The translations under genes were made by a program, and so were the position numbers. From NCBI GenBank assembly GCA_021443285.1, contig JABUUG010000049.1, positions 1 to 12,951 of the forward strand: DNA of 12,951 nt, in the 5' to 3' direction. Shown here in pieces: positions 1-7,875 of this stretch (position 1 is its first letter; each line of letters begins with the position of its first letter). The DNA is from Bacteroidaceae bacterium (lineage in GTDB: Bacteria > Bacteroidota > Bacteroidia > Bacteroidales > Bacteroidaceae). The notes beneath the pieces were generated by a model. The model searched no databases and was not told the origin of the DNA. It worked only from the letters and a program-made list of their open reading frames with translations.

Positions 1-9
1 CTCAATTAC

Positions 10-468
10 ATGGAAGAAAGAATAAAGAAGGCTGAAGCCCTGTTTATGCAGGGCTTCAACTGTTCACAGAGCGTGGTTGCAGCATTTGCTGACATCTACG
101 GTTTCACAGAAGAACAAGCATTGAAACTCAGTGCAGGAGACGGTGGCGGCATAGGCAGAATGCGGCTTACATGTGGTGCAGTGTGCGCACTCGCAACACT
201 GGCTGGCATGGAATGCGGTTCCACAGACCCCAATGACACACAGGGGAAGTCTGCATGCTACAAATTGGTACAGGAAATGGCAGACAGTTTCCGCAACGAA
301 CACGGTAGCATAAACTGCGCCGAATTGCTGAAGCTGAAAAAGGACACGCCACTGACTTTCCAAGCATCCGAACGCACGGCAGAGTATTACAAGAGCCGTC
401 CATGCGTCAAACAAGTCATCTCTGCCGCAAGAATTTTTGCGACATATCTTGAAGAGAAAAAACAATAA
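10..468 (+). CDS. C_GCAxxG_C_C family protein (small cysteine-rich, possible redox/metal protein)
   Basis: A 152-residue protein with the spaced cysteines that name the C_GCAxxG_C_C family: C18 in a GFNCSQSV segment, a glycine-rich GDGGGIG stretch (43-49) followed by C55-G-A-V-C59, then C69, C83, C103 (INCAEL) and C132 (RPCVK). The first 25 residues (KKAEALFMQGFNCSQ) look like the normal family N-terminus, so the ATG at 10 is probably the true start although only nine upstream bases are visible. No signal peptide or membrane segment is seen, so it is probably cytoplasmic. Members of this family are thought to bind a metal or redox cofactor through the conserved cysteines, but the biochemical role is not established and I do not assign one. 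It is separated from the next gene by about 160 bases with a separate promoter candidate, so it is probably not in that operon. The family call is strong; the function is unknown. Confidence 0.85.
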   Translation: MEERIKKAEALFMQGFNCSQSVVAAFADIYGFTEEQALKLSAGDGGGIGRMRLTCGAVCALATLAGMECGSTDPNDTQGKSACYKLVQEMADSFRNEHGSINCAELLKLKKDTPLTFQASERTAEYYKSRPCVKQVISAARIFATYLEEKKQ

Positions 469-590
469 CAGCATCCTTTTTAAAGAGGTCAGATTTCATA
501 TATGATTTTGCTTATTTTGTCAAAAATTGTACAAACACACGACATTCCCTGACTATATCAACGCCATTCCACTCATAATTCCGATTTTCT

Positions 591-623
591 TTTGCACGAA
601 AAGAAAGAAAAAAAATAAATTTG
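591..623 (+). promoter_or_regulatory. Bacteroidota-type housekeeping promoter (TTTG / TAnnTTTG)
   Basis: A TTTG at 591-594 and a full TAAATTTG at 616-623, separated by 21 bases, match the -33/-7 promoter consensus described for Bacteroides. Both boxes lie in the same octamer, TTTGCACG, repeated at 591-598 and 620-627. Transcription would be expected to start about 5 to 9 bases after 623, which puts it on or just before the ATG at 632. Either the kinase mRNA has almost no leader or this match is not the promoter in use. Confidence 0.5.
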
Positions 624-631
624 CACGCGAA

Positions 632-2467
632 ATGAGAATGGCAAGAACCATACTTCCCAAAATACTGCTACTGCTGATGACTGCAATCATCGGCAGTGGC
701 AGTTTGTGTTTTGCACAGAAGGGTGATGCTATAATAAACTCCACCAGCACATCATACAAAGACCTCGCACAGGCAAAAAAGGATTACAACATCGCCAAGA
801 AGTCCAATAACCAGGTGGCGATGGTAAAAGCCCTCAGAAAAAGTGCTCAGGTATATATATACCGGGAGGTTTATGCTTTGGCAGAGAATATGCTCAAGGA
901 AGCAGAAAACATAGCATTGCATAACAGCAAGGTGCAAGGCGACCTTCAGTACATATACTGCAGTCTTGCGTATGCAGCCTTTAATTCATACAAATATCAG
1001 GACTGCATAAGCTATGCAGATAAATCCATAGCGCTCACAAAGCTTGACCAGATACTTGCCTACGACTACGACATGAAGGCACAGTCGCTCTTCTTCCTGC
1101 ACAAGACAGAGAATTTTGCATCGATAAGGGAGCTTTTCAAACAAGCAAACAAAAGAGGATATGTGAAGGCAGAATGCACTGATGTGATGCACTACATACT
1201 GCGCAAACAGTTTCGCCAAGCGCACGAAGCCTGCAATCACATACCAGATGAGGGCGAAAGACTCAGAATGCTCGTGCACCTGTACGAATATGAGGGAGTG
1301 CCCAAGCAGGCTATAAAGCACATGAAGCTGCTTGAAGACTACAATGACCGCCACATAGCAGAGTTACACAAACGCGACTATGCAGAGATTTCTGAAGCAA
1401 TGGCGATAGCTAAAAAGCAGACGGGAATAAAGCAGATGGAACTCGAAAGACAGCGTATCGAAATAGAGAACCAACGTCTGATTGAGGAAAACAGTCGCAA
1501 TGCGGAACTGGCAGCCAAGCAGAAAGCCACAAACGAAATGCTGAGACACAGGAATGACAGCATCAACGAGGTAAATCTGCAAGAAATGATTGCCACAGAC
1601 AGTCTCAGAAAGGCAAGGGAGATTGTAGCACAGTTGGAATCGGAGAAAATAAAGGAAGTGGAGTTCTACTCCATGGTTGTAGTGGCAATCTTCGGCACAA
1701 TTATCCTGATAATCCTCGTTGTGGCAAGCCGCATGGCAAAAAAGCAGGAGAAAGAGCTGGAAGAGGTAAACATAATGATAGAGGAATCGAACCAGAAGAA
1801 ATCAGAGTTCCTTAACAACACAACACACGAGATACGCACCCCTCTAAACTCCATTCTTGGTTTCTCCGAAATTCTCAATGACGACTCATACATACTCTCT
1901 GATGCAGAGAAAGATGAATATTCAGGCTACATAAAGGAGAACGTGCGCAACCTCACCACACTGATAGAAAACATGTACACCATATCAGAATTAGACCGTG
2001 GCACGTTGCAGCCAGAATTGGAAGACGTAGATGTTGTGGGACTGAGCAAGGAGCTGTTTGACCAGATACTTGAACAGTGTAATGCAAGCATACAATGCGT
2101 GTTCATATCGGAAATAAAAGGAATAAAGACCCTGAAGACAGACCCGTTCTTCTTCAAGCAGATAATGAGAAACCTCCTTTCCAATGCGCAAAAGTACACA
2201 CAGCAGGGAGCAATCACGCTACAAATATCACAGCCCGATTCCTACCATATAACTTTTGCTGTACAGGACACTGGCCCTGGCATCTCGAAAGAAAACTCGA
2301 AGAAAATATTTGACCGCTTTGAAAAGCTTGGCAGTAACATACCAGGGAATGGTGTTGGACTGAACATCTCCATACAGCTTGCAGAAATGCTAGGTGGAAA
2401 CATAATCATAGACACATCGGTGAGCAAAGGAGCAAGGTTCGTTTTCACGCATCCTATAGATATTTAG
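632..2467 (+). CDS. TPR-containing transmembrane sensor histidine kinase (orphan)
   Basis: A 611-residue sensor kinase. An N-terminal signal peptide (hydrophobic core ILLLLMTAII, probable cleavage after CFA near residue 29) precedes a periplasmic helical region of TPR-like repeats (about 40-270), a charged coiled coil (about 270-345) and one membrane helix (about 347-369). The cytoplasmic part is a complete kinase core: H box with phospho-accepting His399 in HEIRTPLNSILGFSE, N box NLLSNAQKYT from 514, D546-T-G-P-G-I, FDRFEKLG and GNGVGLNIS. There is no receiver or DNA-binding domain, and no response regulator nearby, so the partner is unknown. The reading frame is open back to 527, but the added residues do not look like a signal peptide and cover a promoter match, so I start at 632; 638 is an equally good ATG. 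The next gene encodes a paralogue without catalytic parts. The kinase call is firm; the signal it detects is unknown. Confidence 0.9.
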   Translation: MRMARTILPKILLLLMTAIIGSGSLCFAQKGDAIINSTSTSYKDLAQAKKDYNIAKKSNNQVAMVKALRKSAQVYIYREVYALAENMLKEAENIALHNSKVQGDLQYIYCSLAYAAFNSYKYQDCISYADKSIALTKLDQILAYDYDMKAQSLFFLHKTENFASIRELFKQANKRGYVKAECTDVMHYILRKQFRQAHEACNHIPDEGERLRMLVHLYEYEGVPKQAIKHMKLLEDYNDRHIAELHKRDYAEISEAMAIAKKQTGIKQMELERQRIEIENQRLIEENSRNAELAAKQKATNEMLRHRNDSINEVNLQEMIATDSLRKAREIVAQLESEKIKEVEFYSMVVVAIFGTIILIILVVASRMAKKQEKELEEVNIMIEESNQKKSEFLNNTTHEIRTPLNSILGFSEILNDDSYILSDAEKDEYSGYIKENVRNLTTLIENMYTISELDRGTLQPELEDVDVVGLSKELFDQILEQCNASIQCVFISEIKGIKTLKTDPFFFKQIMRNLLSNAQKYTQQGAITLQISQPDSYHITFAVQDTGPGISKENSKKIFDRFEKLGSNIPGNGVGLNISIQLAEMLGGNIIIDTSVSKGARFVFTHPIDI

Positions 2468-2509
2468 GAATAACAGACACCCACAAACAAGCTATATATA
2501 AATAAATGA

Positions 2510-2666
2510 GGTGGGTTCTACAAATGGGAGTTAAGGGAGTTAAAGACATTACCTCTGTGATTTGTGTTCAAATAGTTATCCGAGAAAAAGACATTTGTCT
2601 TTAACTCCCTTAACTCCTTTAACTTCTTTAACTCCCCCAAATATCTCCCTTAACTCCTTTAACTTC
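2510..2666. repeat. Palindromic TTAACTCC-unit intergenic repeat
   Basis: This fills most of the 222-base gap between the kinase and its paralogue. A perfect 22-base inverted repeat pairs 2527-2548 with 2596-2617 around a 47-base loop; its arms are built from GGGAGTTAA / TTAACTCCC units. A 22-base segment at 2605-2626 recurs exactly at 2645-2666, so part of the left arm (2527-2539, 13 bases) can also pair with a second downstream copy. The left edge, starting GGTGGG at 2510, resembles the repeat at 12878-12922. No convincing promoter was seen before the ATG at 2690. The hairpin lacks a clean T tract, so it is not called a terminator. Confidence 0.85.
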
Positions 2667-2689
2667 ATAAATAATAAACACAGATAGAA

Positions 2690-4093
2690 ATGCGATTCAT
2701 TCACTACATACTCATACTATTCCTCCCCCTTGTCTGTATGTCGCAGAGCGATAAGGCAAGCAAGGAACTTCGAAACAAGAAGAAGATTGCTGAGATAACA
2801 GAACTTGTCCAGCAGAACAAGCTGGGTGAGGCACTGAACTTAGCGACACAGATGCAGAAGAGCTCAGTGTCAGAAAGAGATATGTCAGGAGTGGTGAGCG
2901 CATATCGCGCAATCGTGAACATTTATTGGCACAAACTCGATTACGATGAGGCAATGAGGGTTATCAACAATGCGGAAGACTTCATGGACAGCAAGAAAGT
3001 TCCAGCAGAAATGTACGGTGCCCTATTCTATGACAAAGCGATAATTTATCACTACAAGGAAGATTACGAGAAAAGCCTCTCATATGCAGAAAAAGCCATG
3101 AACTGCACGCGCAACCCAGAGATACTTGCACAATCTAAAAATCTGTATGCGCGTACATTGTACAAACTCGGCAGGAAGGATGAGTTCATGAAGCAATATG
3201 CAGAGCTGGAGAAAGACCCCAATCACAAGAAATATGTAATACCAGGATGGGAGCAAATATATTTCCTCATAATGAAAGGGAACTATGACAAAGCTCTTGA
3301 AATGGCAAACGAAGCACCTGACGAGAGAAGCCGCATAGAACAACGAATGGAAGTGTATGAGGCAAAGAAAGACTACAACGCAATGCTGAGTGAAGCACAT
3401 AGCCTGTATATGCTTAGGAGCACCATGAAGAGGGAAGCCAACGACGAAGGGCTTGCCGCACTTCATTTGGGTTTTCACAACGAAATGCTCCATCAGGACA
3501 GCATGGCGATTGCCCAGGAAAGCTACAGAGCAGAATTAAGGAAGGCATCACTCAACAGGGAACGGCAGTTGACCGAAAAGGAGCGAAACGACGAGACAAA
3601 CAGCCAGCTTGAACTGCTCTACAAGCAGAACAAACTGAAAAAAGAAAAGGCTGTCGCTGCGCAGAAGAAACTGATGGAAGAGATGGAAGCCATCAAGGCT
3701 CAGAGAATGCGTGAGGACAAGATGCTGAAGGCAAAAATAGTGTCGGTGGCAGTGTTCTTAATACTCCTTCTCTCCATTATAGGCATCGTCGGATACAATC
3801 TGATACGCCACTCCAAGACGAATAAGGAATTGCAGAATAGCATGCAACTATCAAAGGAGGCAGACTATCTTAAAGTGGCATTCATGGGTAAGCTCAACCT
3901 CAGCCTACACAACTCATTAGAAAAAATCTCAAATGGTTCTGCAGTAATCTCCTCAAACTCGCTTAAGGTAAGCGATTCTTACAGAAAACTGCAGATAAAA
4001 GTCATCATACTTGCGGCAAGTGAAATGTCGAAGGTACTGAACGAGATGCTTGACAAATCGAAGGAGCAGATACAGACAATCAAGCAAGAATGA
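2690..4093 (+). CDS. TPR membrane protein with kinase-dead DHp remnant (sensor kinase paralogue)
   Basis: A 467-residue protein built like the upstream kinase but ending early. It has a signal peptide (hydrophobic ILILFLPLVC, cleavage probably after MSQ; the Cys is not in a lipobox), a periplasmic TPR-like region (about 25-260), a charged coiled coil (about 265-345) and one membrane helix (about 350-371). The TPR part aligns with the upstream protein, for example APDERSR...VYEAKKDYNAML against IPDEGER...LYEYEGVPKQAI. After the membrane, EADYLKVAFMGKLNLSLHNS (from about 390) follows the first DHp helix of a histidine kinase, but Leu404 occupies the position of the phospho-accepting His. IILAASEMSKVLNEMLDKSK follows the second DHp helix. 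No N, G1 or G2 box follows before the stop. It therefore should not autophosphorylate. A dimerising modulator of the neighbouring kinase is one inference; a decayed duplicate is the alternative. It ends 35 bases before the ABC-F gene, which may be cotranscribed. Confidence 0.8.
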   Translation: MRFIHYILILFLPLVCMSQSDKASKELRNKKKIAEITELVQQNKLGEALNLATQMQKSSVSERDMSGVVSAYRAIVNIYWHKLDYDEAMRVINNAEDFMDSKKVPAEMYGALFYDKAIIYHYKEDYEKSLSYAEKAMNCTRNPEILAQSKNLYARTLYKLGRKDEFMKQYAELEKDPNHKKYVIPGWEQIYFLIMKGNYDKALEMANEAPDERSRIEQRMEVYEAKKDYNAMLSEAHSLYMLRSTMKREANDEGLAALHLGFHNEMLHQDSMAIAQESYRAELRKASLNRERQLTEKERNDETNSQLELLYKQNKLKKEKAVAAQKKLMEEMEAIKAQRMREDKMLKAKIVSVAVFLILLLSIIGIVGYNLIRHSKTNKELQNSMQLSKEADYLKVAFMGKLNLSLHNSLEKISNGSAVISSNSLKVSDSYRKLQIKVIILAASEMSKVLNEMLDKSKEQIQTIKQE

Positions 4094-4110
4094 TAATAGT
4101 GGAGAAATAG

Positions 4111-5742
<1,632 letters not shown>

Positions 5743-5770
5743 GGGATAAACCAAAAACATACTACACATA

Positions 5771-5820
5771 AAAAGGAGCAAGAACACCACTTTTCGCGCG
5801 TTTTTGCTCCTTTTGTTTTT
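5771..5820 (+). terminator. Rho-independent terminator after the ABC-F gene
   Basis: AAAAGGAGCAA (5771-5781) pairs with TTGCTCCTTTT (5804-5814); with one G-T pair the stem extends to 14 base pairs (5771-5784 with 5801-5814) around a 16-base loop, followed by GTTTTT. It lies 28 bases after the ABC-F stop and ahead of the grpE promoter candidate. The stem is nearly symmetric in A and T tracts. Confidence 0.85.
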
Positions 5821-5843
5821 ATGACACTAAAGCAATAAAATTT

Positions 5844-5861
5844 TTGGCACGGAGATTGCAT
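5844..5861 (+). promoter_or_regulatory. Sigma-54 (RpoN) -24/-12 type promoter of grpE
   Basis: TTGGCACG (5844-5851), four bases, then TTGCAT (5856-5861) match the sigma-54 consensus YTGGCACG-N4-TTGCW with no mismatch and the correct spacing between the GG (5846-5847) and GC (5858-5859) pairs. The predicted start is near 5871, giving a leader of about 16 bases before the grpE ATG at 5887. The alternative housekeeping promoter in the same stretch is poor: there is a TTTG at 5843-5846 but no TAnnTTTG at a proper distance. No CIRCE element is present. Enhancer-binding sites were not recognised upstream. Confidence 0.6.
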
Positions 5862-5886
5862 AATATCGTGCAAAACATTAATTATT

Positions 5887-6501
5887 ATGACAGATAAAAA
5901 AATGACAAAGGAACAACTGAACGATACAGAAGAAACTCTGAACGAACAGAAAGAGAACAAGACCGAGCAAGCAGAAAACATGGCTGAGCAGCCAGAAAAC
6001 ACTGCCGATGCAGAAACAGAAGAGAACGGCGACAATGTAGAGACTCCGGTACAGAAAGAGCCAACAGCAGAGGAACAGATAGCAGAGCTGAATGACAAAT
6101 ATCTCCGCAAATTGGCAGAGTTTGAGAACTACCGCAAACGCACAATGAAAGAAAAGGCTGACCTGATATTGAATGGCGCAGCGCGCACAGTGGAAGCCTT
6201 TCTGCCGGTAATCGACGACATGGAACGTGCCATAGACAATGCCGCAAAAAGCGATGACATTGAGGCTGTGCGCGAAGGCATAAACATGATATTCCAGAAA
6301 TTCGAAAAGACCCTTTCATCGTTAGGAGTAAAGAAGATTGAGACTAAAGATGCAGACTTCAACACAGACTTCCATGAGGCTATAGCAATGGTGCCCGGTA
6401 TGGGAGACGACAAGAAGAACAAGGTAATAGACTGCGTACAGACCGGATATATTCTGAATGACAAGGTCATACGCCATGCCAAAGTGGCTGTGGGACAATA
6501 G
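5887..6501 (+). CDS. grpE: GrpE, nucleotide exchange factor of DnaK
   Basis: GrpE releases ADP from the Hsp70 chaperone DnaK and acts as a cytoplasmic dimer. The 204-residue product has an acidic, Glu/Gln/Asn-rich, probably disordered N-terminus (1-60), then the long dimerisation helix (about 62-100, with LRKLAEFENYRKRT), the PVIDDMERA segment, and the C-terminal beta domain with FHEAIAMVPGMGDDKKNKV and the closing GYILNDKVIRHAKVAV. The length is typical of the family with an extended N-terminus. The ATG at 5887 follows a sigma-54-like promoter; Met6 is a possible alternative start. dnaJ follows after 104 bases, the gap being mostly a palindromic repeat, so the two are probably cotranscribed with a hairpin between them. 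dnaK is not in the window. Confidence 0.95.
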   Translation: MTDKKMTKEQLNDTEETLNEQKENKTEQAENMAEQPENTADAETEENGDNVETPVQKEPTAEEQIAELNDKYLRKLAEFENYRKRTMKEKADLILNGAARTVEAFLPVIDDMERAIDNAAKSDDIEAVREGINMIFQKFEKTLSSLGVKKIETKDADFNTDFHEAIAMVPGMGDDKKNKVIDCVQTGYILNDKVIRHAKVAVGQ

Positions 6502-6503
6502 TC

Positions 6504-6582
6504 ATTTATGATTTATTGATTTATGATTTATGATTTTGCGATTGCGGCAGACTGGCAAATCAACAAATCATACATCATAAAT
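6504..6582 (+). repeat. Palindromic intergenic element, copy A (grpE-dnaJ gap)
   Basis: Its 64-base core (6519-6582) differs from copy B (7773-7836) at one base. Eighteen-base arms (6519-6536 and 6565-6582, one mismatch) enclose an asymmetric centre TGCGATTGCGGCAGACTGGC that can extend the stem through GATT-GC pairing. A further ATTTATGATTTATTG at 6504-6518 is also found, inverted, in copy C. It begins two bases after the grpE stop and ends 23 bases before dnaJ, inside the presumed operon. No T tract follows the hairpin. Confidence 0.9.
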
Positions 6583-6605
6583 AAAAAAATGGAAAGTAGG
6601 ATTAT

Positions 6606-7772
6606 ATGGCAGAGAAAAGAGATTACTATGAGGTGCTTGGCGTAAGCAAAAGCGCAAGTGCGGATGAGATAAAGAAGGCTTACCGTAAGGTGGCGATAAA
6701 ATATCACCCCGACCGTCAGACAGGTAAGTCGGAGGCTGAGCAGAAGGAGGCAGAGGAGAAGTTCAAGGAGGCTGCTGAAGCTTACAGCGTATTGAGCGAT
6801 GAACAGAAGCGCAGCCAGTACGACCAGTTCGGATTTAATGGTCCTGGTGGTTTTGGCAGTGGTGGTTTCGGCGACTTCGGTGGATTTGGAGGTTTCTCTA
6901 TGGACGATATATTCAGTGCCTTCGGCGATATTTTCGGCGGAGGTTCCCGTCGTTATGGAGGTTCGGGGCAGCGCGTACACCGAGGATCTGACCTTCGGAT
7001 AAGGGTGAGGCTCACATTGAAGGAGATAAATGACGGCTGCACAAAAAAATTCAAGATACGCAGGAAGGTTACGTGTAGCGAGTGTAGCGGCAGCGGTGCA
7101 GAGAAAGGCTCGCAGCCGGAGACTTGCCCTACATGCCACGGGTCGGGCGTGCAGTACAAGGTAGTCAACAGCTTCCTCGGACAAATGCAGACACAAACAA
7201 CCTGCTCCACATGCAACGGCGAAGGTAAGATTATCCGCAACAAGTGCAAGCACTGCAACGGCACCGGATTGGAAGACCGCGAGGAGCTGGTAGAGGTACA
7301 GATACCTGCCGGTGTTCAGGAGGGCATGGTGATGCCGGTAAGAGGTAAGGGCAATATGGGCGCACGAGGCGGAGTTGCCGGCGATTTGCAGGTGATTATC
7401 ACCGAACAGGAAGATGAGACCTACATCCGCGACGGTCAGGACCTTATCTACAACCTTCTACTTGACTTCCCGACAGCGGCTCTCGGCGGCTCTGTTGATA
7501 TACCCGCAATTGATGGTAAGAAACTGCGCATGACAATAGAGCCTGGCACACAGCCCGGCACAGTGAAGCGTATGCGCGGAAAAGGTTTGCCCCCCGTAAA
7601 GGGCTACGGCTACTCGAACGGCGACCTGATAATAAACATCAGCGTCTATGTGCCGAAGACGCTGACAAAAGACGAGAAGGCTGCGCTGGAGAAATTCCGC
7701 AGTTCTGACAATTTTAGAGAGGACAAATCGGTTTGGCGCACCATCTTTGACAGTTTCAAGAGATATTTTTAG
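6606..7772 (+). CDS. dnaJ: DnaJ (Hsp40) co-chaperone
   Basis: A full-length type I Hsp40 of 388 residues that delivers unfolded clients to DnaK and stimulates its ATPase. The J domain (about 5-75) carries the HPD motif at 34-36. A Gly/Phe-rich linker follows (about 77-120). The zinc-binding domain has all four CxxCxGxG repeats: CSECSGSG (157-164), CPTCHGSG (174-181), CSTCNGEG (200-207) and CKHCNGTG (214-221). The C-terminal peptide-binding domain includes [12 protein letters not shown] and MRGKGLPP. Nothing is missing compared with the family. The start at 6606 places the J domain at the expected position; an earlier ATG at 6589 is in another frame. It follows grpE with a repeat element between them, and another copy of that element starts at the base after its stop codon. 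Confidence 0.97.
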   Translation: MAEKRDYYEVLGVSKSASADEIKKAYRKVAIKYHPDRQTGKSEAEQKEAEEKFKEAAEAYSVLSDEQKRSQYDQFGFNGPGGFGSGGFGDFGGFGGFSMDDIFSAFGDIFGGGSRRYGGSGQRVHRGSDLRIRVRLTLKEINDGCTKKFKIRRKVTCSECSGSGAEKGSQPETCPTCHGSGVQYKVVNSFLGQMQTQTTCSTCNGEGKIIRNKCKHCNGTGLEDREELVEVQIPAGVQEGMVMPVRGKGNMGARGGVAGDLQVIITEQEDETYIRDGQDLIYNLLLDFPTAALGGSVDIPAIDGKKLRMTIEPGTQPGTVKRMRGKGLPPVKGYGYSNGDLIINISVYVPKTLTKDEKAALEKFRSSDNFREDKSVWRTIFDSFKRYF

Positions 7773-7836
7773 ATTTATGATGTATGATTTTGCGATTGCG
7801 GCAGACTGGCAAATCAACAAATCATACATCATAAAT
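7773..7836 (+). repeat. Palindromic intergenic element, copy B (dnaJ-peptidase gap)
   Basis: A 64-base element with perfect 18-base terminal inverted repeats, ATTTATGATGTATGATTT at 7773-7790 and its complement at 7819-7836. The centre is identical to that of copy A. It starts immediately after the dnaJ TAG and lies 39 bases before the ATG of the M13 peptidase gene. Reading frame 7747-7875 runs through it only by chance. Confidence 0.92.
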
Positions 7837-7875
7837 GAAAAAATGAATTCACTTACTCTAATCCATTATACAATA

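Noticed and set aside
527..631. N-terminal extension of the histidine kinase (35 more codons in frame)
   Set aside because: The extra residues are Lys-rich and unlike a signal peptide, they precede a good signal peptide starting at 632 or 638, and they cover a promoter match.
2527..2666. CRISPR-like array
   Set aside because: The direct repeats are only two copies of a low-complexity TTAACTCC unit, with no spacers of even length and no cas genes.
2690..2755. Lipoprotein signal in the pseudo-kinase (Cys16)
   Set aside because: The residue before the Cys is Val, which does not fit a lipobox; a normal signal peptide fits better.
5743..5886. CIRCE/HrcA operator before grpE
   Set aside because: No TTAGCACTC-N9-GAGTGCTAA-like dyad is present; the only inverted repeat is the ABC-F terminator.
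6589..6645. Short overlapping upstream ORF before dnaJ (ATG at 6589, 18 codons)
   Set aside because: It is in another frame, has no similarity to anything recognised, and an ATG after an A tract here is easily due to chance.
6528..7253. 241-codon minus-strand open frame opposite dnaJ
   Set aside because: It lies wholly opposite dnaJ and the repeat, has Leu/Cys-rich low-complexity content typical of shadow frames, and shows no recognisable domain.
7747..7875. Upstream start for the M13 peptidase overlapping dnaJ
   Set aside because: The extension overlaps the end of dnaJ, translates repeat copy B, and would bury the clear signal peptide that starts at 7876.
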